Shown: positions 24,685 through 35,100 of the stretch, one piece after another
How positions within the stretch are numbered: position 1 is the first letter of the stretch
Layout: the number at the start of each line of letters is the position of its first letter
From: Tribonema minus
Taxonomy: Eukaryota; Sar; Xanthophyceae; Tribonematales; Tribonemataceae
Length of the DNA stretch: 64,000 bases
Assembly: GCA_017506865.1 (NCBI GenBank)
Contig: JAFCMP010000445.1
Coordinates: 1,364,001-1,428,000 of the forward strand
Direction: 5' to 3'
Translations under genes and position numbers: made by a program
Notes under the pieces: generated by a model
Database searches by the model: none
Told to the model about the DNA's origin: nothing
Seen by the model: only the letters and a program-made list of their open reading frames with translations

Positions 24685-27600
24685 GTGGTGGTGGTGGTGC
24701 CATCCACAACATCTTGCCACCCAGAGATTCATGTACTTCACCATTTGTGTGCTATGCCTCATCACCCTCCGGATTGCGTGTGTTCACTCAGCCAGTACAA
24801 CGGCGCCCGGTCAATGCGTCAGTGCCAGTAGACATCACAATGCTCACGCCTTCATACAACTCTCGCGAGTCTTTTGCGCAGCACCCCCGCGCTGTTGCTA
24901 ATCAAATGCCGCACAGTACAGTAAGTTCATATTGAGCTTCAGATCCCCCCCCCCCCCCCCCTGCGCGCGTCGAAGAGAACAAGTTCAGCTTTAACTTCAA
25001 ATCCCACTGCCCCTCCCCCCGCAGGCTTCCGAGGAGGGCGTCGCCCAGCTGGCCGGCTACATTGCCTTCACTGAAGCATTCTTCATCTTCACCTCACTGG
25101 AGGCGCTGCCTATCTTCTTGGACGAAAGGCACATCTTCGCCAGGTGAGCGCCGCAAGCCCTAAGCTGATGGCGAACATTAAAAAGTGTACCGGCGATAAC
25201 AAAGGTGTGTGTCGCCACAGGCACACAGTGGTAATTGTGGTTTATATCAGTTCATCTGGGGATTTGTTGTGAGCTGTTGTGAGCTGTATGCAGGCACAGG
25301 CAGGCGTGAAGGTGGCCGAAGCAATGGAAGATCGGCCATCAACCCGTTTGCTGCCCAATGGCAGCTGCTGCAACTGCTAGCGCATGAGCTGCAATCAACT
25401 ACACATGCAAATGGCACACCTTTGCCAGGCGACGCCTGCGCTCATGCACACACCACACGATGGCGGTGACAGAGTACAAGAGCCTGCGACTGTAAAGTCC
25501 AGAGCCGGGTCGAAGTCCATTCCTGGGCGGGATTGACTTGTCGGAAATGTCGACTCAGCTAGAACTCCATGACAAGATGCCAAGCCAGGTAGCAAGGCAG
25601 CAGGGAGGAAGAGAGACTGCGGCTGAGGACCGTGCTAAGGCTAAGTGAATATGAGTGTAATGTCGAGGTCATAAATAGAGGCACGATAGAGTCAGCTATG
25701 TAGTGAGCAGTCCAAGCGACGAGTCTTATGCATGGCATGAGTAGGTGCAACCTGCTCGTGCAAACTGCAGAAGTGCAAGTATCCCGATTTGAGAATCAAC
25801 ATAATGTAATGATTGAGGCTGTTGAAAACCATATGCCAGAAGTTATAGTTGTAGATGAAATAGGAACAGAGTTAGAAGCTCTTGCTGCGCAAACAATAGC
25901 CGAAAGAGGGGTGCAACTTGTGGGAACTGCTCATGGTAATTCGTTAGAAAGTTTAATAAAAAACCCAACCTTATCTGATTTAAGTAACAGCCAGCTAAGC
26001 CAGTCACGCCCCTGCAATTACATGTCCTTGCAGTTACACGACTCTGCAGTTACATGAGAGCATGACATTCCGACACAACTGGCACGTGTCAGTACGGCGA
26101 GAATGTGGATCACCATGCTGCAATTCACACCCAGGAGAGTCTCATGTATCTGCCGATGACATGTAATGTATTGCTGTCGTTCATCGCAGCAAACTTGCTG
26201 GTGAGATGCTGCTGCTCCCCCTCGTCCCTCTTGCGCTTGGCATCAGCCACCACAGCGGTGCCCAGGTGCACGTATGCACGCGTAGGCTTTGGGGCAGGTT
26301 AGCCCCGAACCTTTACAACACCGTCGCAAACTACGGCAAGTCTCAACCGCATTTGCGCAAGCCCGCTACTACCCGCGCTGTCCCTCGCCCCTATCACACT
26401 GGCAGGCAGCACGGCCGCGTACAGGGTATGTATGTATCATCCGTCGACCTGGCCAGCACCTGACCCTCACCCTTATCCTGACCCTAACCCTAACTGCAGA
26501 TGCCCTAGGCTAAGTAGCATCACTCACACCTGTCGTCGTGCGCGCGCGCTGTCTTGCCACAGGGAGCACGGCCGCGGCGCCCACAGGGTGTCGTAATTTG
26601 TCCTGGCCGTCACCTCGGTGATGTAGTACTGCCCTACGCTATCTAACACCACTCGATCCCGGCATCATGCTTCCACTCCTGCCGCAGGGAGCACGGCCGC
26701 GGCGCCTACAGGGTGTCGTCGTTCGTCCTCGCCAACACCTCGGTGATACACTTCTGCCCTGGGCTATCTAACGTCACTCAAAGCCTAGGCCGTCTAACGT
26801 CTGCCATTGTGCGCGCACTCTTACTGCAGGGAGCACGGCCGCGGCGCCTACCGTGTCTCCTCCTTCGTCCTGGCCAACACCCTCGTCATCCTGCCGTTCC
26901 TCTTCCTCTGCGCGCTCATCTACTCGGCGATATCGTTCTACATGCTGGGCCTCGCAAACGGCGGCGGCAACTTTATCTACCAGGTCGTCATGATTTTCGT
27001 CATGGTGGTTGCCGCGAATGGCTTCTCCACGTTCATCAGCGGCTTCGTCCCCGACGCGCTCACCGGTGAGCACTGATGCGTGGAAAGCAAAAACCAAGAA
27101 CAGAGAATGCCGATGCACGCAGACGTTGTGTGTGACTAGGGCAGCAGCATGTAGAGCATGAGCTGATGCCGATGTTTGACGGCACGCAAGTGTGTTTCAG
27201 ACGCACTCGCCAGTGGGCGCATGAACGCATTGCGAAGAACAAACACAACGGCGCGCTCGCAAAGACGGTGTCCAGGGCAGCATTGTGAAAACTATCAGGC
27301 AGGTGACACAATGTATAGCAGCAACGCTCAGGAGCAGCAACGCTCAATTGTGATGGCAGCCGTGCATTGCAACAGAGCGTCAGCAGCGCCATTCATGTAG
27401 TCACAGGGCACCAGCCAGCGCAGAAGAACGGGAGCGGTCCACGCATGATGAGCGCTGCTGCAACCAGTGATGCTCAGCTCCAGAGTTTTATGTTCACTTC
27501 AATTTTGTTCATGCCGTGCAACGTGATTTTGGGCGTGCGGCATGGCAGTGATGCTTCATGTCACTTTGAAGTAGTACTTTGAACTAGAAGCGAGGGCTTG

Positions 27601-29807
27601 TCACCGCCCTGATATGCCCTTTGTTGTATGCAATGAGACAGGCTCACTTCCTACACACTAAATTCCTACGCACACATCTACTTCTATCGTGGATGGCGCA
27701 ACTCGCAATTTGTACCCCCCCCATGCCCCCCCCCCCTCCGAATACACGCGCGCCGACAACTGACATGACGCGTATGCACGTGCATGACCTCGTGGGAGGC
27801 AACGTGACATGTTCAGATGAAGGTGCCTGGTTGTTTTTGAAGCTTCCTCTGTCCGCGCATCTCAACACCGGCTTGATGTCGGCAAGCACCACCGTGGTGA
27901 CGCACCGTGCACATACGTTTTTGTCGTTGTGTGTCACCAGGCAACGGCATGGGCACCGCGATCATGGCCTTCATGTTCCTGTTCGGCGGCCTGTTCATCA
28001 ACGCCAGCCAGATACCGCGCGGCTGGATCTGGTTCTACTACATCAGCATGTTCCGCTACCCATTTGAGGTATGAGCATTACCCATTGCTTCGATGCACCA
28101 ATAATTCTTTGATAAGCTTTGGAAGATCTTCTTTGCATAAACATGTCAGAGTAAGTAATCCTCTTGTGCTCACGTTACCCTTCAGTTTCATGGTGGGCGG
28201 TACTCTACTACATCAGCATGTTCCGCTACCCATTTGAGGTTCGTACCTTACCTATTGCTCCATATGCATTAGGTTATCCTTTGATAAACCTGTGAATGAG
28301 CTTCGTGAACATGCCTGAAGAAGCAAAATTGCTGCTCTCACATGTACCTCAGTGCCATGGTGGACGGTTCTACATTGAATACTGGGGGCTGTGATGCACG
28401 TGATGCCGCTACTTATATACAAGTACGTTTCGATCAAAACGCTTCCTATAGTTGCTGTAGTTTGAGCTTAATGGAGCATGCTGTAGCAAAATCAGAAAGG
28501 TTAGAGTGACCTGATACACAGCGAACGCAACACCTCACCGTTCAAGCGGAAAGCCAGTGGGATGAGCGGCGCTGCCTGAATGCTCAGGCTGGTTAGTGCG
28601 CAGGTGCTGCACACAATAGTTTGTAAGACGTGCTGAACACGTATTTAATTTAGACAAATGTGGTCACTCCTATGATGCTGCGCCATCATAAAATCAAAAT
28701 TGATCGTGCGTTATGCATGTCTGCATTGACGATGTATTCAATAATAAGTTAGCGCTCTTGAGCACTGCCTGTTGTTCCATACTGTACTGGGGCACATATT
28801 CAATATTGTGGCCTTGTAACGAGGTGCTTGCTCATACGCTCTCTTGTCTTGTCCACGTGCACGTGCGGCCTCCTCATCTTCAACAGGGCATGATGAAGTC
28901 CAACATCGACCAGCTGCCCGACAGCCAGGAGCAACTGCGCACGACCTCGCTGGAGCAGTTTGATGTGAGTTGCACTGCAATTATGGTCCGAACAAAATGT
29001 AGCTGGTCGCGGCCAGCAAGTGCGTTGAACTGGCACATGCATTCACGTTAAGAAGTGTTGCACCGTGGTGACGTCGATGACAATTGAAAGCGGACGGAAT
29101 GGGATGCTGCAGCTGCTGCAGCAGCAGAGCCACTTGGTTTGTGGCAGTTGTTGCTTCAGCTTCTACTTCTGGGCCGCAGAATCCGCATCGCCGCTCAGAT
29201 GCCGCATGTTGCACTGTACACTACGTACAGCATTACATGCTCAGTGCTATCTGCTGCACGTCAGTGTCTTCATTCCGCAACAGTCGCCAACATATTATCA
29301 CTGCATTCATGTTGCATTCGTGATTTGGTAGTGGTGCACTTGCCAGGGCAGTCATTGGGAGCAATGGGGCAAGCTCGCCGCAAATGCAATTCCGGGTGGC
29401 GGCATAACCTACTTGTTGACACCTGCACTGTGTCGTATCCGCACTTCAAACGGCAGCCATTGCTGGCGCCATGGACTCGAGCCCTTTCTGCGCCTCTTAC
29501 TTCAGATGCAGAGTACAGGAAGGCATACGCCTGGCACATCATCAGTCTGACTCATGATGGCTGCTACAAGCGGAACTTCACCACAAATCCTGTCTCGAAT
29601 GCCCACATGCAGCCAGGTCTTTTATGTGATGAGTCGCTGACCACGCAGAGCCCCCGCCCCCCTCGCTCGCCCCCCTTTGCCCTCCTACTCTTCCATCAGA
29701 TTGAGGACTGGAACAGGTGGACATCTGTGGGAGCGATGCTGGTATTCTTTGTGGGCTGGCGCTCGCTCTTCTATCTGGTGCTCCGCCTCAAGTACTCCAA
29801 GCGATAG
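17691..29807 (+). CDS. ABCG-family half-size ABC transporter (15 exons, 607 aa)
   Basis: Membrane ATP-driven exporter of the ABCG (White/PDR half-transporter) type. Exons: 17691-17849, 18275-18337, 19210-19404, 20020-20146, 20750-20805, 21410-21433, 21936-22163, 23104-23193, 23599-23676, 24480-24614, 25025-25143, 26830-27065, 27941-28068, 28887-28964 and 29700-29807. They total 1824 nt and stay in frame from ATG to TAG. Nucleotide-binding domain first: Walker [10 protein letters not shown] (about residues 78-86), ABC signature VSGGE (183-187), Walker B IIFLDE (203-208, an 8-codon exon), D-loop SGLD, and H-loop His in TIHQPSS (about 240). The membrane domain follows, with about six hydrophobic segments in exons 10-13 and 15. 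The order NBD-TMD and the length match ABCG. The intron after 23193 uses a GC donor (GCAAGT). The substrate is unknown; lipid, sterol or xenobiotic export are possibilities for the family. The neighbours give no hint of substrate. Confidence 0.93.
19452..19680 (+). repeat. Two partial copies of ABCG exon 3 in the following intron
   Basis: 19452-19548 repeats the 3' half of exon 3 ([20 protein letters not shown], then TVRGTLQ) and is followed by a GTGAGG donor. 19614-19678 is a third, more decayed copy ([12 protein letters not shown]...). Each is preceded by the same intron-derived ATGAATGACAG context. Using them would duplicate part of the ATP-binding domain, so they are judged non-coding. 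Confidence 0.85.
19854..20395 (+). repeat. Partial copies flanking ABCG exon 4 and a ~105-bp tandem repeat
   Basis: 19854-19885 repeats the 5' end of exon 4 (CAG acceptor, then YAALLRIPG). 20201-20254 repeats its 3' end ([18 protein letters not shown]) with a GTGAGC donor. The intron start (CAGCGGTTTCATAACGTAACTG-like) recurs near 20160, 20268 and 20360. The true exon is 20020-20146, which alone joins in frame to the signature-motif exon. Confidence 0.85.
22130..22600 (+). repeat. Four tandem copies of the ABCG exon 7 / intron 7 junction
   Basis: The end of exon 7 (CAGGTCATCTCCAAGGACCC to GCCCAAG) plus the donor GTGAGGT and about 30 intronic bases occurs at 22137, 22241, 22405 and 22537. The copies vary slightly and are separated by G-rich sequence. 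Only the first is continuous with the exon; the others are intronic copies with intact donor sites. Confidence 0.85.
24619..24682 (+). repeat. GCC/GCT triplet microsatellite directly after an ABCG donor site
   Basis: A GCT/GCC triplet run begins five bases after the donor of exon 10 (24615). Read through in frame, it would add a poly-alanine tract to the transporter (Ala run, then GGGGGG) that stays open to about 24930. It is treated as intron because the next exon joins in frame from 24614. Confidence 0.85.
25779..25983 (+). pseudogene. ycf45: Plastid-derived ycf45 fragment inside an ABCG intron (NUPT)
   Basis: An AT-rich island of about 205 bp with organelle-like codons (ATA, TTA, AAA) inside GC-richer intron sequence. 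It translates to an internal piece of Ycf45, a plastid P-loop ATPase related to SpoIIIAA/R3H ATPases. It reads [20 protein letters not shown] with a Walker B-like VIVVDE, then [20 protein letters not shown] and NPTLSDL. Both ends are abrupt, and the start and most of the gene are missing, so it is non-functional DNA transferred from plastid to nucleus. It lies between exons 11 and 12 of the transporter, in sense orientation. The family match comes from recalled conservation and no alignment was run, but the motif block is distinctive. Confidence 0.85.
26402..26775 (+). repeat. Three partial copies of the start of ABCG exon 12
   Basis: Copies of the acceptor plus first part of exon 12 (GGGAGCACGGCCGCGGCGCC, then a 'VSSFVLANT' equivalent) occur at about 26402-26460 (short, decayed), 26562-26640 (contains a stop) and 26689-26775 (well preserved, with its own CTGCCGCAG acceptor). 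The real exon starts at 26830. A CCCTAACCCTAA-type motif sits at 26478-26493 between copies. Confidence 0.85.
28200..28239 (+). repeat. Partial copy of the 3' end of ABCG exon 13
   Basis: The last 37 bp of exon 13 ([11 protein letters not shown]) are repeated here, 168 bp downstream, followed by GTTCGTACC in place of the functional GTATGAG donor. The surrounding intron sequence (CCCATTGCT/CCTATTGCT...) is duplicated too, so this is a tandem duplication across the junction. Confidence 0.85.
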
Positions 29808-30760
29808 GCATACGTGTCCACTGTGGCACAAGCGCCCCCCAGCCCCCGCCCCCTCCCCGGCTTTCACTGCTGAAACAGCGTGTTACGTGAGCATGGGTCC
29901 CCCACTTACCATGTGGTAACACGTGTGTATGCTGGATAAGATGGCGCGCAAACTCGTCCGCAACGAGTGCTGCCCGTTCCCTCCTTTCAATGTTGCATGT
30001 GTCAGAGATCAGGGGGTGGGTAGGTGGGTGTATTGCCATGGGGTCAAAGGTCATGGTTTGTCACTTTTGGCTGTATCACTTGAGCATGCCGTTTTGTGAG
30101 CGAGGCTAGCCAGTGCGCGCGCTCGCGGTCTGAGAGGCTTGGCACAGTGCCCCGCTACTGCCCCAGGTGGAGGTGCACTCAGGCACAGCATACGGGCTCT
30201 GACGCGGCCTCATCAACGTTCTCGATATTGTGCAATGTGCACTTCAGCGGTACCGCTTTGAGCTCCGCAATTGACTTGGGGATGTAATGATAATCATGGT
30301 GAAGTTTGTCACCGCAGCATCAGCTTCGGTTCTGCTTTGCCACAGACCGAGTGCCATTGCCATCGCAGTGGCTGAATGTGGCTGTGCTCCAACACTGATT
30401 TGATGAACAGCTGCTACTTCGTGAACTCTTGTCTCTGCAACTGAGCTGCCACCCAGGGCCTGTTCAGCGAGTTGCGACGCTGCGCCAGTTGGCTGTGCTG
30501 CTCGATCACAACGCTGGAACCTTCCCAGTCATGTGCCAAAAGTGTTCAGGGTCATATACAGTAGCTGCACGGCAGTGCAGAACAATTTGAAAGTGGCAGT
30601 TGACACCCATTGCCACGCTGACCACAACAGTTTTCAAGTCCAAATGGAGTCCAGTCAAACAGCGCAGAGTACAACTGGCACAAATAAGAGTCGTGCCTCA
30701 AGTGTAGTACACAACATCCCGTGCAAGTGTAGCAGTGCCTGCAATAGTGAGGCTCCAAAG
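29808..30760. other. 3' flank of ABCG gene; no gene seen
   Basis: Downstream sequence of the transporter. Only short open frames are present, without motifs. A poly-C rich stretch at 29836-29859 is the sole notable base-composition feature. Confidence 0.5.
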
Positions 30761-31044
30761 TACGCATGGACTTGTATTTATAAAGGCCCAAGGGAGGCCG
30801 GGTTGCCTATGCAATCGAAAAGCTTGCGTCAACGCAGCAGCCTAGTCTGCGCTGTGCCCTAGGAGCTTGGATACCGGCGCTGCAACACAGCTAGCCCAGC
30901 ATTCGCGCTCCGCGTGTGTACGCCATGACGCGCTCCGCCAACTCCCGCGCCAGCGATACTATATAGTGCACTATGCTCAGCTCAATGAGGATCTGACGCT
31001 TAGCTACCCCGGCCTTGCGTAACACATCTGCCTCCCCCCCCCCC
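30761..31044 (-). mobile_element. Mobile-element 3'-end remnant, copy 3
   Basis: Third copy of the element seen at 4051-4315 and 4766-5005, in reverse orientation. It starts at the same boundary (TACGCATGGACTTG) and extends to a poly-C run at 31027-31038, which equals the G-run that begins copy 1. A small insertion (TACTATATAGTGCAC) near 30957 breaks the reading frame. It is non-functional. Confidence 0.75.
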
Positions 31045-31339
31045 TGATTTAAAGGTGAATGAAAATTGTTCTAACACTAAACAATCATTCTTTAGTCTAA
31101 GTGCCATCGCTAAGAACAGTTACGAAGAGTTTTCGGGCCAAGCCGGCCATCTGGGTTAGCCCTCACACATAGCACACAACAACACCGCGAAGCGCAGGCA
31201 CCGCAGCAGCACACGGCTAGGCAACGCACCAAGCGAAGCCCACAGGGCAAGGCCCTGCACTACAGTAGCACTGCGGCTTAGGTCACGACCTGCAAGGCAC
31301 CGACCGCGTGCAGCGCCAGCACCAAGCCCGCACCTCAGG

Positions 31340-31640
31340 TAAGCCCTGCACTTGTAGCGATGTGAGGGCACTGCCATGCCTAGCGCACACACTATAAGCA
31401 TCCATAGAGGCTTGTTGGTGGCACTAGACGCGCTTGCTTGCTTGGCGCTGCAACTGTAGGCTACCGCCAGGGCATAATCTGGACACCAAGCCACATTCGC
31501 ACTGTAGGTCTCGCACTGTAAGCGCTGTGAGGGCACCATTAGACTTAGCGCATGCACTAGTAGTACCCACAGAAGCTTGATGCTGGAACTAGACGCGCTT
31601 GCTTGCTTGGCGCTGCCACTGCAAGCCGCTACATGGCCAC
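31340..31640. repeat. Imperfect ~168-bp tandem repeat upstream of element A
   Basis: Two diverged units (about 31340-31470 and 31509-31637) share TGTGAGGGCA, then TTAGCGCA/CTAGCGCA, ACTAGACGCGCTTGCTTGCT and TTGGCGCTGC. A related stretch occurs at about 44367-44425, upstream of element B, so it belongs to the mobile-element family's 5' region. A 192-codon reverse ORF here is a by-product of the repeat. Confidence 0.65.
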
Positions 31641-31817
31641 AGCGCCGGCACCAACAAGAGTTTGCGTTGAAGTTGCTGTGTTGTAAGGCCGCCTTGCACG
31701 CTAAGGGCATGCACCGTACTGCATCAAGAGTCAATTACAGCACAGTATACAATGCCACTCCCTAGTCCTGCCACTTTCCGCGCCCAGCGGCGAAGCGCAG
31801 GCACTGAAAACGCAACA

Positions 31818-32135
31818 AGCGAGGCGAGTCACCTCCACTGACTCTACTTCACGTTCTCGTTTCATATCACCGCCACAGGTCACAGGCAAGTGGCTGCATC
31901 AGCGGGTCCAGAGTGGAATACCAGAGGAACTGCTTGACAGGTGCGTGCATTCACGTCTACACACCAGCATTACGTAGCATCAATGCTGTACTTGTAACAA
32001 TCTCACTCATTAAAATCCACACGATGCGAGTTCTTCGAAGAAATTTCGTTTACATTTTCTTCGCTGAATTTTTTGTTGTATAAGGCAAAATTGGCCTACA
32101 TAAATTTTCGCTTCAACGTAACCTCTGGTCCCCAT
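31818..32135 (+). repeat. 5' leader shared by elements A and B (A copy)
   Basis: Aligned by eye with 44565-44905. Shared blocks are GGCGAGTCACCT, CCGCCACAGGTCACAGGCAA, CTGCTTGACAGGTG, GCGAGTTCTTCGAAGAAATT, TATAAGGCAAAATTGGCCTA and TTCGCTTCAACGTAACC. The order is the same in both, which shows two copies of one element. It contains the first candidate coding exon (31880-31941). Confidence 0.8.
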
Positions 32136-35100
32136 CCCACACTCATTCACACTTCACACGTGACACGTGACAACTCCAGCAGGTACCAACAATGCCAGCG
32201 ATCAAGTGCTTTGTGCACCCAGGTGGTCAATGCGACGCATTTCGACCTGTGCCAACCACAGAGGGTGAAAGTGTGTGAGACCCAGTCTCAACCTTGACTT
32301 GAAACAGCCGGAAATGCCCACTGCCTGGTGCCGTGGGAGGTGGACCGGAGCGCCCTCCCCAAGTGCAATATCACCCTGATATGCAAGCGTGGCTAAACAG
32401 GTAGAAGCAGAAGAAGCTGTGCCATGTTGAAGGTTAAAGTCGTGTCTGATTACTGCACAAAAGGCATTCGCAATGCAAGCCCTACTTCAACTACTGCTCC
32501 GCCTAGGGTTGCCTCACTACAATCGCCCCCTGCATGGCTCTTTCACTCCACAAGTCGGAAGCCATGCACTCATGTGAGGCGCCCTCGATACTACACATGC
32601 AATACTGCTACAAAATGCAATGCAAGCACGGCTGTCATCCACGACCGCCGAAACTCTCAAATAACACGGGCATATGGCATATACCAGCAACCCTCCGCCA
32701 CCAACAAGTCTCAGAAAGACTGTGGCGCGTCTGGCTGGAGTGGCAACTACATTGTTGCAAAACAACACATGACCTAACGCTGCAACAGACAAACTAACGA
32801 GCAAGCAACTGGCTCTGCTGCTATATGCGCCCCCGACATGTTGGCACTGCGCAACCAACGCAAGCAAGCGCACCACCATTCTACAACTACTGTAGTATGT
32901 ACGCCCCCGACATGTTGGCACTGCGCAGTTATCCCCCCCCCCGCGTTTGTGTAACACACGCAAAAGAAGTGCGCATGTACAGCTGAAACAAAACTAAGGG
33001 TGGGCGGGTGGGTTTGTGCGCCCAGGTGGTCAATGCAACGCATTTCGACCTGTACGACAATCGCCCCCAGACACTACACTGCTGATGGTATGCAAGCGGT
33101 GTGGTGTCTAACCGTACAGGCTCAACAGTGAACCTGCAAACAAGCGCCCCCATGAGCCAAACCGCTCAAGATGCACTGGTAAGACACATGGCGCACAAAA
33201 GAGCTGCTGCCGTCTGTGTCTCACAAATGTCAGCGCAATATGCGCTAAGCACAGCCTGATTGCTGGTGGGAGACAATGCTGTGCTAGTGTAAGCACCGCC
33301 GCGCCTCCCCGCTGCTGCTGCATCTGGCGGCTGCGCGCCATCGCCACGCCTCTCCTTGCTTGCATGCCGCCTGTGCAGCGCCTTATGCCGCGCCTGCCAG
33401 TCGCGGAGGCGCTGCTGCTCCTCAGGCGTATGCGCCGACCAGTACTCCCGCCGCTTCTGCTGCCGCCGCGAGAGCAACCGTCCCAAGCTCCTGCCTGCGG
33501 CGCGCATGCTGCGCCGCGCAGCGCTGATGCTGGCGCGCTGTTGCATCGGCACCGTCGCCGTCACCGAGCTCGCCGCACCCGTGTCGCCACCCTGGTGGCG
33601 TGCGCCGCCGCCGCCGCCTTGGTGGCGTGCGCCGCTGCCGCCGCCTCGCGCGCCGCCGCTGCCGCCCCGCGCGCCGCCGCTACCGCCGCGGCGTGCGCCG
33701 CTGCTGCCGCCGCTGCTGCCGCCGCCGCGCGCGCCGCCGCTGCTGCCAAGCGCGCCGCCTCGCGCGCCGCCGCTGCCGCCCCGTGCTCCGCCGCTACCGC
33801 CGTCGCGTGCGCCGCTGCAGCCGCCGCCGCTGCCGCCGCCGCGCGCGCCGCCGCTACTGTCGCCGCCGCCACTGCCGCGCGCTGGGAGCGGGGCCGCAGT
33901 GTCGCCACTGTCACACGCGCCACTGCGTGCGCGCAGCGGTGAAAGCGCCGCTGTCGCCGGGGCCAAAAGCGCAGCTGCGGTGCCGCCGCTGTTGTGCCCG
34001 CCGATGTCGCATGCAGGCACAGCTGCATGCGCCGCCGTTGTCGGCGCTGAGAGCACGACTGCAGTGCCGCTGCTGCCAAGCGCGCCACTGCTGCATGCTT
34101 GCGATGTTGGAAGCGCCTCCGTCGGCGCTGAGCGTGCGGCACATACGCCGCCGCTGTTGTTGGCGCAGCTGTTGGTGCCCGCGTTGCCATCGGCTGCGCG
34201 CGCCGACGCCAGCACTGTAGCCATTCTCGCAGCATCCTCCTCCAGCTCCGACACCCGACTCCGCAGCTGCAACAGCGCTGCTGAATCAGCAGCGCATTGC
34301 CGCTCCAGCTCTCGCTGCGCTGCTGCCTCAGCCTTCTTGCTTTGCTGTAGCCGCTCTTGCAGGATGCTGACTCTCTGCTGCTCCTCAGCGACTCCCTGTG
34401 TGGCTTCTGCAAGGCACGTGCTGAGCCGGCGTCGCTCCTCCTGCAGTTTGACCTCCGCAGAGACAAAATAGGTCATTGCGCTGAGCACCTCACCAAGCTT
34501 TTCCCCCACGTCCCTGTCTCCGGTGCTGTAAAACCATTCCGAGGCTGAGCCCCAACGTCCCTTCTTGAGCAGCCGGGTGTACACGCTAAGCGCTTCAGCC
34601 CGACTCGCAACAGCACGTTTCCCCCCCACCATTTTGCTTCCAGTAAAAGGTGTTAAGGTGCTGCTGAATAGTAGATGAGCACGTGCTACCAGGAAGGTGG
34701 CAGTATGCTGAAGCAGCAGCTGCTGCTGCTGCTAAGTAGTGGAGAGCCGAAGGGCGCCTTACGACGAGCACGCCCCCAGCTATAGAAATCCCGAAAACTC
34801 TGCTGTCGCCGTTTACAGCTGCTGCTGCTGACCGGAACTCCGTGTGTGGCTGGTTCTGAAGCCCCTGGATCCACCGAGTGCTGTAAGTGGCCCCTTAAGG
34901 ACGCCAGTAGACGGCACAGCTAATGGTGCAGAAGTTTGAACCCCAGCCACCTCAGGTTGCGTGCAGCAGAGGTGCCGACGGAAACAGCGAAAGCTGTGTG
35001 TTGGAGCACTATCCGAAATAGTATTGGACAGGTCAGCACCTGCCGGGATCAGCCATTGTTGTGGTGTGCCAACCACAGAGGGTGAAAGTGTGTGAGACTC

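Noticed and set aside
26470..26495. Telomere-like CCCTAACCCTAA (also near 23770-23810)
   Set aside because: Only two to four imperfect units inside introns; at most a short interstitial motif, not a chromosome end.
31156..31734. 192-codon minus-strand ORF
   Set aside because: It follows the internal tandem repeat of the mobile-element 5' region and has no independent coding sign.
33356..34471. 371-codon plus-strand ORF (Pro/Ala/Arg-rich), its duplicate at 36185-37300, and other frames there
   Set aside because: GC-rich Gly/Ser/Arg repeat coding on the minus strand leaves all frames open. The composition is that of reverse-complemented GGN/GCN codons.
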